45,185 bases of DNA from the NCBI GenBank assembly GCA_000437375.1, contig FR898226.1, positions 25,720 to 70,904 on the forward strand. Direction: 5' to 3'. The notes under the pieces are model-generated. The model was not told the DNA's origin. It did not search any database and was given only the letters and a program-made list of their open reading frames with translations. The position numbers and the translations under genes are program-made. This DNA is from Eubacterium sp. CAG:841 (GTDB taxonomy: Bacteria; Bacillota; Clostridia; Oscillospirales; CAG-272). This document shows positions 16,943 to 24,456 of this stretch, in pieces; position 1 is the stretch's first letter; each line of letters opens with the position of its first letter.

Positions 16943-19201
16943 ATGAAAAAAATTTATCGCATAATATGTTGCGCACTCACGCTTATGATGGCGTTTGCGT
17001 GCATCGCTCCGTCAGTTTTTGCTGCAGGCAAGGCTGATTCGGATGCTGAAATAAAGAAGGTTCCGCTTCTTGTAATAATTGCAAGTTTTGACGCAAACGG
17101 CAACGGTATAAACGATTACGATCCGAGCAATCCCACGAAGCTCTATTCGGATAAGACAAAGGATTATTACGGAGAGCAGTGGGCACAGACGACTCCCGAA
17201 GATCATTGGGACAGATATTTCGGTGATACAGGTTACACTGTTGCAAACTATTATAAAGAACTCACAATGGGAAAGATGACGTTCGTTCCAGCTGAGTTTA
17301 CAAAGAAAGCACCGAATCAGACGGTTCAGAACGGCGTTCTTGCCGTTACGTTGAACAGAGCGCATCCTACGGCTTCCGGCGACGCAGCCGGCACGATACT
17401 CAGTATAATCCGCGCGACTGACGATTACATAGACTACGCCGCATACGATACGAACAAGGATGGTAAATGCACTCAGGACGAACTTGCGATTCTTATTCTC
17501 AACTCGGGACCCGACCGTTCCAGTACGGCGCAGTATTATAATTCCGGCTCGCCCAAATCATATTTCGCTGTTCACGGCACATCTCAACCCACATCGCTTA
17601 CGATCGACGGTGTACTTGTCATATCCGGAACCAGTGGCGGTCGTGTCTGCAATCTCGGTGAATACAACAAGCCCGGCACGATAATGCCGATAGGTGTTCC
17701 CACGCACGAGCTTGCTCACAACTTTGGCGCAGAGGATCTTTACCACAGAGGCGGACATGCGGACGCAACATGGCCTCAGCCTTACAGATTTTCGCTTCAG
17801 TGCGACGGAAACCATTCCGGCGGTGGCACAACTCCCACATATCTTGATCCATACCAAAGAGTTTATCTCGGATGGGCGGAGGAAGAGGTTGTAACCGACG
17901 GAGAATATACGCTTTACTCGACGCTTACGGGAAAATATAAAGTTCTGCGTGTAAATACACCGGATCCAGATGAGTATTATCTTATAGAGATAAGGCTCAA
18001 AGAGGGATTTGAAAAGAATCTCACCTCAGGCGGTACAGGCGGAATAATGGTATGGCATATAGACGAGGGCATAAACCGTCAATATTTTACAAAAGGTTGG
18101 GCTTGCTCCGGTACGCCGGAAAACGGTGTCCAACATGACCCGGGTATTGTTCCGCTTTTCAGAGAAGGCTATGACAAATACGGAAAAACAATGGCGGTAA
18201 ATCATCCGGCAAATCCGTATTATTATCTCAGCGACGATCCTGATACGGCTGTTTGCAACACTGTAAACTTCATCTCTGTTACAACAGGCTCTCCTTCGCT
18301 CAACTCGTATCCCGATAACTGGAACGGTCCCAAAAACTTCAATGTAAAAATCGAAGTTCTTTCAAAGCCCGGTCAGGAGATGAAGGTCAGGGTCACCACG
18401 GAGCTTTCCGCAAAGGTAGCTCCTGTTACGCAGACCAAAGCGGAGAGTCAGACGACGAATTCGATAACACTTAAGAGCACTATACTTGCGCTCAACGGCA
18501 AGGAGCTTACAAAATACGGTGTTGTCTATTCAAAGAGTCAGAATTTTGAAGACAGCAAGTATGCAGAAGGCGTACTCAGCGATGACGGAAAGTCGTTTAC
18601 AACAACTCTTACCGGACTTGAGCAGAGTACAAAGTATTTCTATAAAGTCGTTGCTGCAAACGAAAATCTTGAAGGCGAATCGACAGTTTCTTCTACATTC
18701 ACTTCAAGCCCTGCCGCCGAAAAGACATATTTTGAACTGAAGTTGCACAAATATCTCACAAACAAGGACAAGGTAAACACGGTAAAAGTTGATTTCGGTA
18801 AGAAGATCGGCGACGCGCTTGAGGGTACTTATATGGAGAAGAAAGGCTATACTTTCTGCGGATGGTATCTCGACTCGGCGTTCACGAAGGCTTATGATCC
18901 CGAGTATACGCAGGATACATATAGCGAAATAGAGCTTTTCGCAAAGTGGGAGGAAGGAACATCGTCCACCACTTCAACTACAAAAGTGACAACGCCGGAG
19001 ACCACGACAACAACTTCTACCGTTGAAACGGCAGGAGCAGAGTCTACCAATTCAACGTCCACTCAGGAAACGGAAACATCGACGACGGAGAAGCCTTCCG
19101 AAAGCAAAGGCTGCAAGTCGACGGTTGGTATAGGCGCTTCATTTGCTATGATAGTTGCTATCGGCACAGGACTTGCTCTCGGCAAGAAAAAAACAAAATA
19201 A
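16943..19201 (+). CDS. Secreted M6-family metalloprotease with FnIII, InlB-type repeat and C-terminal anchor-like tail
   Basis: A 752-residue exported protein. Signal peptide 1-27 (cleavage after VFA). The catalytic zinc motif is H255-E256-L-A-H259-N-F-G-A-E-D265, fitting the M6 HExxHxxGxxD pattern of immune-inhibitor-A-like peptidases. An EF-hand-like loop at 169-180 (DTNKDGKCTQDE) suggests calcium binding. After the catalytic domain come a fibronectin type III-like domain (about 490-590, with the GLEQSTKYFYKVVA motif), a Listeria-Bacteroides/InlB B-repeat-like segment (about 611-670, GYTFCGWYLDSAFTKAY...ELFAKWEE), a Thr/Ser-rich linker (671-722) and a tail with GC724, a hydrophobic helix and KKKTK. 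No LPxTG is present. AAGGA before the ATG. Substrates are unknown; degradation of host or environmental proteins is plausible. Confidence 0.85.
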   Translation: MKKIYRIICCALTLMMAFACIAPSVFAAGKADSDAEIKKVPLLVIIASFDANGNGINDYDPSNPTKLYSDKTKDYYGEQWAQTTPEDHWDRYFGDTGYTVANYYKELTMGKMTFVPAEFTKKAPNQTVQNGVLAVTLNRAHPTASGDAAGTILSIIRATDDYIDYAAYDTNKDGKCTQDELAILILNSGPDRSSTAQYYNSGSPKSYFAVHGTSQPTSLTIDGVLVISGTSGGRVCNLGEYNKPGTIMPIGVPTHELAHNFGAEDLYHRGGHADATWPQPYRFSLQCDGNHSGGGTTPTYLDPYQRVYLGWAEEEVVTDGEYTLYSTLTGKYKVLRVNTPDPDEYYLIEIRLKEGFEKNLTSGGTGGIMVWHIDEGINRQYFTKGWACSGTPENGVQHDPGIVPLFREGYDKYGKTMAVNHPANPYYYLSDDPDTAVCNTVNFISVTTGSPSLNSYPDNWNGPKNFNVKIEVLSKPGQEMKVRVTTELSAKVAPVTQTKAESQTTNSITLKSTILALNGKELTKYGVVYSKSQNFEDSKYAEGVLSDDGKSFTTTLTGLEQSTKYFYKVVAANENLEGESTVSSTFTSSPAAEKTYFELKLHKYLTNKDKVNTVKVDFGKKIGDALEGTYMEKKGYTFCGWYLDSAFTKAYDPEYTQDTYSEIELFAKWEEGTSSTTSTTKVTTPETTTTTSTVETAGAESTNSTSTQETETSTTEKPSESKGCKSTVGIGASFAMIVAIGTGLALGKKKTK

Positions 19202-19212
19202 TGCAGAAAAAA

Positions 19213-19244
19213 ACGCGCTCCGCGAAAGCAATCGCGGGGCGTGT
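19213..19244 (+). terminator. GC-rich hairpin after the metalloprotease gene
   Basis: A stem of about 11 bp (19214-19224 with 19233-19243, including G-T pairs) around an 8-nt loop. The downstream T tract is poor (GTGTGCTTTA), so termination may be partial. The next gene starts 18 nt later. Confidence 0.5.
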
Positions 19245-19261
19245 GCTTTAATGAGGATAAG

Positions 19262-20551
19262 ATGAGAAAAACACCTGATTTTGACGAGAAAAATATAATA
19301 TTTTCATTCGGAGCTATAAGCGACGTTCATATTACCGGTGGAGATGATGATTCGGAAGAAAAATTCCGCCGTGCTTTGAAGCAGCTTAAAGCCGGAGCTT
19401 CACACGGGCTTGACGCAATGCTTGTTGTGGGAGACCTTATAAATTCACGCGAAGAAAAACAACTTGTAAAATTCAAGGACATATATGAAGATGAAATGAA
19501 GCCGTTTGTTCCGATCGTTTATTGTCTCGGCAATTGGCACGATCTTTTCTGGGGAGATGAAAATCAGCTTGCGGCAGAGAAGTTCTTTTTTGATTGTCTC
19601 GGCGAAAAACATTTCAGCTTTGACACGGATATTGACGCTGCTATGCGCGGAAACCGTCATGCGGTTATCTGCGGTCAGCATATCATAGCGCTTACGCCTA
19701 TAAGCATTTCTCCTATAAGATACGGAGACGACGCAAAGAAATGGCTTTCTGATATTCTTGAAAAGATATCCGCAGAGGAACCCGAAAAACATATATTTGT
19801 AATAACTCACCCTATGATACATAATACGTGCTATGGAAGTCTGCTCGGCGATGAGTGGGATACGGCTGATCTTACGCCTATCCTTTCTGAATATCCTCAG
19901 GTAGTTACTTTCGGCGGACACCTGCATTATCCGCTCAACGACGAAAGAAGCATTATGCAGAAGAGCTTCACGGCGCTCGGTTGTGGTTCTGTAAGGTATA
20001 TGGCGATAGAACACGGTCCCGACGGTAACGGATATATGTATGAACGCGGTCACGTTGTACAATATGGATACCGTTTCTCTCAGGGACTCCTTTGCGAAGT
20101 CGACGCATTACAGAACATAAGAGTTACAAGGATGGATTTTTATACGGACAAAAAAATAAAAACTCCATGGATAATAGGCAATACTCTTGATACTTATCGC
20201 GAGGACAGAAAGGGCAGATCCAAAGCTCCTTATTTTGAAAAAACGGCGGATATTTCTCTTGAAAAGGGAAAAGACGAAAGAGGATGCGATACTTACTTCC
20301 TTTGTTTTGATGCTGCAAACGATGACGATATGGTTCATCACTATAAAATAACAGCTGCGGCAGATGGCGAAAGGTTTATAAATAAAACGATGATAAGCGA
20401 CTTTTTCCGTCATGCAGATACTGCTGAAATGACGAAAAATTGCAGAATTGACCTTTGCGACTTGCCGAAAGGCGATGTAAAAATATCTGTTATTGCAGTG
20501 AACTCATGGGATAAGGAAAGCGATCCACTTGAAAAAGTGTTTTCGCTTTAA
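19262..20551 (+). CDS. Calcineurin-like metallophosphoesterase
   Basis: A 429-residue protein from ATG 19262 (GAGGAT upstream; an in-frame GTG at 19241 lies inside a hairpin and is rejected). Metal-binding motifs in order: D21-V-H23 (SDVHITGG), VVGDLIN, GNWHD, VITHP and GGHLHYP. These match the DxH, GDxx, GNH(D/E), xxxH and GHxH set, except that a Trp stands between N and H of the third motif. The last 120 residues form a beta-rich domain (TYFLCFDAAND, HHYKITAAADGER, DVKISVIAVNSWD), FnIII-like in pattern. There is no signal peptide. The substrate is unknown. Confidence 0.82.
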   Translation: MRKTPDFDEKNIIFSFGAISDVHITGGDDDSEEKFRRALKQLKAGASHGLDAMLVVGDLINSREEKQLVKFKDIYEDEMKPFVPIVYCLGNWHDLFWGDENQLAAEKFFFDCLGEKHFSFDTDIDAAMRGNRHAVICGQHIIALTPISISPIRYGDDAKKWLSDILEKISAEEPEKHIFVITHPMIHNTCYGSLLGDEWDTADLTPILSEYPQVVTFGGHLHYPLNDERSIMQKSFTALGCGSVRYMAIEHGPDGNGYMYERGHVVQYGYRFSQGLLCEVDALQNIRVTRMDFYTDKKIKTPWIIGNTLDTYREDRKGRSKAPYFEKTADISLEKGKDERGCDTYFLCFDAANDDDMVHHYKITAAADGERFINKTMISDFFRHADTAEMTKNCRIDLCDLPKGDVKISVIAVNSWDKESDPLEKVFSL

Positions 20552-20568
20552 GCGGACGGAGGCACATT

Positions 20569-21483
20569 ATGACCAACATAAAAGATCTTCTTGACGGTAA
20601 AATTGCTCATGCAAGCATTTTCGGGTTGCTTACGGATATAACGCAAAAAGAGACAAGAAACGGTTCGTCTTTTGTAATAATAACCATAAGCGACGGTAAA
20701 AACGAACTCCAGGCTAAAATGTGGGACACCAAACGTTCGGATATCCCATATGATACAAACTCAATAGTTTGTATGACGGTGGATGCTTCTCCTTATAACG
20801 GTGTGCTTGGCTTTACGGCAAGCAGAATCCGTGCCGCAACTCCGGAAGACGGTGTTAGCGAGGAGGACTTTATAGCGTCGGCGCCTGTTCCCGCGCAGGA
20901 AATGTACGATTTTATAATGGATACCATAAATTCATTCAGCAATGAATCGCTTCGCAACATTGCTGCAGAGCTTTACGAGGAAAATAAGGAAAAGCTTCTT
21001 ATATGGCCTGCGGCAAAGAGAATGCATCATAATATTCGCGGCGGACTTCTTTATCATGTTTACAGAATGCTTATTTCGGCGGAATCGGCGTGCAAGGCTT
21101 ATCAGAACACCGACGAGGAGATGATAAAAGCCGGAATAATTCTGCATGACATAGGTAAGCTTCGCGAAATGACGGCAGGCGAGCTTGGCACGGGTGAATA
21201 CACGGCTGAGGGAAATCTTTTCGGGCATCTCTATCTCGGAACAAAAATGGTCGAGGATTGCGGAGAAAGAATGGGTGCCGATAAAGCGACTGTTATGCAT
21301 TTGGCTCATATAGTTGCTTCGCATCACGGGAAAAGGGAATTCGGTGCGATTGTTATTCCTCAGACGACAGAGGCATATATAGTCAGCGAGCTCGATATGC
21401 TTGACGCTCAGCTTTATGTTTACGAAAAAGCCGACGAAGAGCTTTCGTCGGGCGAGTTTACAAACGGACATTATAAATTTTAA
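20569..21483 (+). CDS. YhaM-like 3'-5' exoribonuclease (OB-fold plus HD domain)
   Basis: A 304-residue protein. The N-terminal 100 residues form an OB-fold nucleic-acid-binding domain (SIFGLLTDITQKETRNGSSFVIITISDGKNELQAKMWD). A metal-dependent HD phosphohydrolase domain follows: HHNIRGGLLYHVYRM, GIILHDIGK with the HD pair, then HIVASHHG. The order and length match B. subtilis YhaM (about 314 residues), a 3'-5' exonuclease acting on RNA and DNA. GGACGGAGG precedes the ATG. It is the last plus-strand gene before a shared terminator. Confidence 0.86.
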   Translation: MTNIKDLLDGKIAHASIFGLLTDITQKETRNGSSFVIITISDGKNELQAKMWDTKRSDIPYDTNSIVCMTVDASPYNGVLGFTASRIRAATPEDGVSEEDFIASAPVPAQEMYDFIMDTINSFSNESLRNIAAELYEENKEKLLIWPAAKRMHHNIRGGLLYHVYRMLISAESACKAYQNTDEEMIKAGIILHDIGKLREMTAGELGTGEYTAEGNLFGHLYLGTKMVEDCGERMGADKATVMHLAHIVASHHGKREFGAIVIPQTTEAYIVSELDMLDAQLYVYEKADEELSSGEFTNGHYKF

Positions 21484-21497
21484 CTTTATATAAACTG

Positions 21498-21530
21498 AAA
21501 GGCGTTCCGACATTAGCCGGAACGCCTTTT
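21498..21530. terminator. Bidirectional terminator between convergent genes
   Basis: A perfect stem, GGCGTTCCG (21501-21509) with CGGAACGCC (21518-21526), flanked by AAA on the left and TTTT on the right. It can end both the yhaM-like transcript on the plus strand and the thiamine pyrophosphokinase transcript on the minus strand. Confidence 0.85.
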
Positions 21531-21533
21531 GAA

Positions 21534-22160
21534 TTATTTTCTCGATATGACTGCAAGAATTTTTCCGTTATGGATCGTTATCTCTGCGAAATCTTCTGTT
21601 ATTTCATTGCTTGTTCCTATAGGAAAACTTTGCTCGATTGTTAGGTCGGATGCTTTGTATTTTGTCCCTGCGAGCGAAATACAAGCTGTCGCAGTTATAG
21701 GGAAGAATGAAATGTATGTGTTTTCTTCTTTTTTTATCAGTGCATCGCTGCTTACGATAAACGCTTTGTTACCGGAGCCATTGAGTATAGCTTTTACGTC
21801 GCGCTCATCCGCATAGAGAAGCGCGGAAATATTAGCAAGCGTATGGTCGAGCCTTCCTCCGATGCCGCCTACAATCACAATATCTTTGCATCCGAGCTCA
21901 ATAGCTTTTTTTACACAGAGCATTGTATCTGTGTCATCCTTTTCCGAAGGATATTCTATTATTTCACAATTAGCGTTTTTGGGGCGTGAGCCGGAATCAA
22001 AATCGCCTATTATATAATCCGGAGTTATTCCGTGTTCTGTGGCTTTTATATATGATGCGTCAGCACAGATGACAATATCATTTTCCAAAACAGAAATCTC
22101 GGATAAAGTGTCCGTTTCATCATAAGGACAGATTATAAAGCATTTACCGTTATGTTTCAT
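21534..22160 (-). CDS. thiN: Thiamine pyrophosphokinase
   Basis: Transfers pyrophosphate from ATP to thiamine to make TPP, the cofactor and riboswitch ligand. 208 residues, normal length. Signature stretches are VICADASYIKATEHGITPDYIIGDFDS, EYPSEKDDTDTMLCVKKAIELG (the KD-x-TD metal and substrate motif) and IVIVGGIGGRLDHTLANIS. The C-terminal TPK_B1-type domain includes GTKYKASDLTIE and GTSNEI. It lies 6 nt after thiT on the same transcript, so it is probably under the same TPP riboswitch. Confidence 0.95.
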   Translation of the reverse strand: MKHNGKCFIICPYDETDTLSEISVLENDIVICADASYIKATEHGITPDYIIGDFDSGSRPKNANCEIIEYPSEKDDTDTMLCVKKAIELGCKDIVIVGGIGGRLDHTLANISALLYADERDVKAILNGSGNKAFIVSSDALIKKEENTYISFFPITATACISLAGTKYKASDLTIEQSFPIGTSNEITEDFAEITIHNGKILAVISRK

Positions 22161-22166
22161 TTCAAA

Positions 22167-22985
22167 TCAGCCTTTTTCAGTGTTCTTTATAAGGCGCTCA
22201 ATGGCAAAAAGAAGTACGACGACTACTGCGGCAACGACTGATACAGTTATTACCAAAGTCCAATTTACGTTTGAAATTCCCGTTATGTCAAATTCTCCGG
22301 TTTCGGCATTCTGAATCTTGGGGAATATTGATGCAACATCAAATATGGTTGCTCCGCAGGCGATAAATCCTGCCGTAATACCCATCCACGGAAAGCGTGC
22401 AGGTATATTTTCGCGTTTTATTCTTGTCAGCTTTTCATTGCGGAAATCTATAAGCGAGCCTATGTACATTGCTGAAATGGCAAGAATTATACATTCGGGG
22501 AGCATATATGTCGCATTATATATAAAGGAATAAGAGAGTGCCGCCTGTGTAGGAATCGAAAGTCCTGCCCAAACCGTTGCGCCCGAAATGACGTGACAAA
22601 CATAGCGAAGAACAGAAACAAGAACGCATCCGAGCGTGAGTGCCACAGCCTGATTTTTAACGGGTTTTCTGAATATGCCGGCAAGTCCTACCACCGTGAA
22701 AGCAATGATATAGTCAAGCAGGATAACCGCAAGGATGCTTTGCCACGTTGTGACATATGTAAGGCTTTTGAGTCCGAGAAGCTGCTGAATGACGCTGTAA
22801 ACAAGCGCGGAAGCAACTCCCCAACCGGTGCCTCTGCGATAGGCAATTATCGCTATCGGCAGCATTGATGCAAGCGTTATCGAGCCGCCGTAGGGAAGTT
22901 CGGCAATCTTGATAATGCTCAGTACTGTGGCGATCGCTATCATAACGGCGCTTTCCACAAGAGCGAGAGTTTTTTTGTTTTGCAT
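22167..22985 (-). CDS. thiT: Energy-coupled thiamine transporter ThiT with C-terminal extension
   Basis: S-component of an ECF transporter that binds thiamine outside and is energised by EcfA1A2T. 272 residues, about 75 longer than typical ThiT. The core shows six membrane segments with LPYGGSITLASMLPI and the family signature RYVCHVISGATVWAG followed by SYSFIYNATYMLPE. The extra C-terminal part adds two hydrophobic segments (GITAGFIACGATIFDVASIF and WTLVITVSVVAAVVVVLLFAIE) separated by a hydrophilic loop. ATG with GAGGT upstream. The upstream TPP riboswitch supports thiamine as substrate. Confidence 0.93.
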   Translation of the reverse strand: MQNKKTLALVESAVMIAIATVLSIIKIAELPYGGSITLASMLPIAIIAYRRGTGWGVASALVYSVIQQLLGLKSLTYVTTWQSILAVILLDYIIAFTVVGLAGIFRKPVKNQAVALTLGCVLVSVLRYVCHVISGATVWAGLSIPTQAALSYSFIYNATYMLPECIILAISAMYIGSLIDFRNEKLTRIKRENIPARFPWMGITAGFIACGATIFDVASIFPKIQNAETGEFDITGISNVNWTLVITVSVVAAVVVVLLFAIERLIKNTEKG

Positions 22986-23000
22986 AAAAGTACCTCTGTA

Positions 23001-23034
23001 AAATTAAAAATCCGCACGGAATAATCCGAGCGGT
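23001..23034 (-). terminator. Riboswitch-controlled terminator in the thiT leader
   Basis: On the minus strand CCGCTCGG (23026-23033) pairs with CCGTGCGG (23012-23019), with one T-T mismatch, followed by ATTTTTAATTTT. It lies between the TPP aptamer and the thiT ribosome binding site, so TPP binding would be expected to favour premature termination. Confidence 0.7.
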
Positions 23035-23046
23035 AATAAAATTACA

Positions 23047-23127
23047 ATCTCCCTACGCTGGCATTATCCATATCAGGTAAAGGGTTCGGATCTCTCCGTC
23101 TCAGCCGATTGCTCAGCACCCCTGATT
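23047..23127 (-). promoter_or_regulatory. TPP riboswitch (THI element)
   Basis: On the minus strand the conserved THI-box parts are all present: CAGGGGTGC at the 5' side, GCTGAGA (CTGAGA at about 23098-23103), ACCC, then ACCTGAT, GGATAATGCCAGCG and GTAGGGAGA at the 3' side. The TPP pyrimidine-binding helix (CTGAGA) and the pyrophosphate-binding helix (GGATAATGCCAGCG) are intact. It controls thiT and thiN, repressing when TPP is high. Confidence 0.95.
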
Positions 23128-23149
23128 ATTCGGTTGCGGTACGACATAT

Positions 23150-23178
23150 ATTTTAATATAAAGGAAGAGATTTGTCAA
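23150..23178 (-). promoter_or_regulatory. Promoter of the thiT-thiN transcript
   Basis: On the minus strand TTGACA (23173-23178), a 17-bp spacer and TAAAAT (23150-23155), placed about 25 nt before the riboswitch aptamer. Confidence 0.7.
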
Positions 23179-23266
23179 CAGAGTTTGAAAAATATCGCAT
23201 TTTGGCACGCTGATGCCATCAGTGATAATGTTAACAAAAAATTCATAAAAAAATGAGCAAAACCTA

Positions 23267-23295
23267 TTGACAAATTGCTTTTTCAGGGGTATATT
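23267..23295 (+). promoter_or_regulatory. Sigma-A-type promoter of the hrcA-dnaK operon
   Basis: TTGACA (23267-23272), 17 bp, then TATATT (23290-23295), immediately followed by a second A/T-rich hexamer, TATAAT (23295-23300), at a poorer spacing. The CIRCE operator begins about 10 nt downstream, over the expected transcription start. Confidence 0.75.
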
Positions 23296-23306
23296 ATAAT
23301 CAAAGT

Positions 23307-23333
23307 TTGGCACTTGATTAACGAGAGTGCTAA
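23307..23333 (+). promoter_or_regulatory. CIRCE operator (HrcA binding site)
   Basis: Half sites TTGGCACTT (23307-23315) and GAGTGCTAA (23325-23333) with a 9-bp spacer. The right half matches the consensus exactly, the left half differs at two positions (consensus TTAGCACTC). It lies between promoter and hrcA, so HrcA would repress the operon at low temperature with GroE help. Confidence 0.92.
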
Positions 23334-23349
23334 AAAGGAGGGCGAAATA

Positions 23350-24450
23350 ATGCGCGAAGTCGAAAATACGGAGAAAAAACTTTCCGAAAGAAAAAAACAG
23401 ATACTTCGTGCCGTTGTTGAGGCGCATATAGCCACAGGCGAGCCTGTCGGTTCAAAGTACCTTACCGATAATGCCGGAATACAGTTTTCTTCGGCAACGG
23501 TGAGAAGCGAAATGGCTGATCTTGAAGATATGGGCTATCTCGAGCAGCCTCACACTTCCTCCGGCAGAGTGCCGACAAAGCTTGGTTATCATTTTTATAT
23601 AGATTCGCTTATGAACGGTTATAAGCTTTCTGCTATGGAGACGATAGAGCTTAACAACATTCTGAAAGGAAAGATCGGCGAGCTTGATTCGCTTATGACG
23701 GGCGTTTCAAAACTTGTCTCGTCGCTTACAAATTATACTGCGGTTGCACTGAAAGCGGAAAACAAGGAACAGACGGTCGATCGTTTTTCCTATATGATAC
23801 TTGACGCACACAGTTTTCTTGTTGTAATGAGAATGGCGGACAGTAGCGTTGTCACAAAGCAGATTCAGACTCACGTGCTTGTTGACGACAGAATGATGAA
23901 ACGTCTTACGCAACTTCTTACAAAATATCTTGCAAGAGTTTCTGCAAAGGATATATCGTTTTCGGTAGTTATGGACATAGAGCGCGAAATGGGCGTGGGC
24001 GGCGCGATAGTTGCTCCTTCCGTAAAAGCGGTATATGAAGCGATCGGCGGCGGCTCCGATGCGGATCTTCGTTTTGAAGGCGTCAACAGACTGCTTGAAT
24101 ATCCGGAATTTTCGGATATAGACAAGATACGCGGTATGCTTGAAATGATGGAAAATAAGCAGGAAATGATAAAAATCCTTTCGGAAGCCGACAGCGACAA
24201 AGTCAATGTTTACATCGGCGGAGACGAACAGGAAGGATTGGTCGACAATTCTGCCCTCATATTCAAGAAACTTACCGTAGGAGGAAAGGTCGTCGGTGCG
24301 ATCGGCGTTCTCGGACCTTCAAGAATGGACTACTCGAAGGTTATATCCACAATGGAATATCTTTCAAGGCAGATATCGGTGCTTTTCGGAGGAGCGCTTC
24401 CTCCGGGCAAGACCGTAACGACGGCAGGCGATGTCGGAAAGGATGAATAG
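23350..24450 (+). CDS. hrcA: Heat-inducible transcription repressor HrcA
   Basis: Repressor of class I heat-shock genes that binds the CIRCE site directly upstream. 366 residues from ATG 23350 (AAGGAGGGCG upstream); an in-frame upstream ATA-type extension to 23275 would run through the operator and is rejected. The N-terminal winged helix is LSERKKQILRAVVEAHIATGEPVGSKYLTDN...SSATVRSEMADLEDMGYLEQPHTSSGRVPT, a strong HrcA signature. The C-terminal half has the NVYIGGDEQEG and GVLGPSRMDYSKVIS motifs of the dimerisation and inserted domains. Confidence 0.97.
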   Translation: MREVENTEKKLSERKKQILRAVVEAHIATGEPVGSKYLTDNAGIQFSSATVRSEMADLEDMGYLEQPHTSSGRVPTKLGYHFYIDSLMNGYKLSAMETIELNNILKGKIGELDSLMTGVSKLVSSLTNYTAVALKAENKEQTVDRFSYMILDAHSFLVVMRMADSSVVTKQIQTHVLVDDRMMKRLTQLLTKYLARVSAKDISFSVVMDIEREMGVGGAIVAPSVKAVYEAIGGGSDADLRFEGVNRLLEYPEFSDIDKIRGMLEMMENKQEMIKILSEADSDKVNVYIGGDEQEGLVDNSALIFKKLTVGGKVVGAIGVLGPSRMDYSKVISTMEYLSRQISVLFGGALPPGKTVTTAGDVGKDE

Positions 24451-24456
24451 TTATTT

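Noticed and set aside
23213..23232. Dyads near TGGCACGCTGATGCCA as a second CIRCE or other operator
   Set aside because: The TTAGCACTC half site is not present and the repeats are short (5 bp). Only mentioned as a minor feature of the control region.
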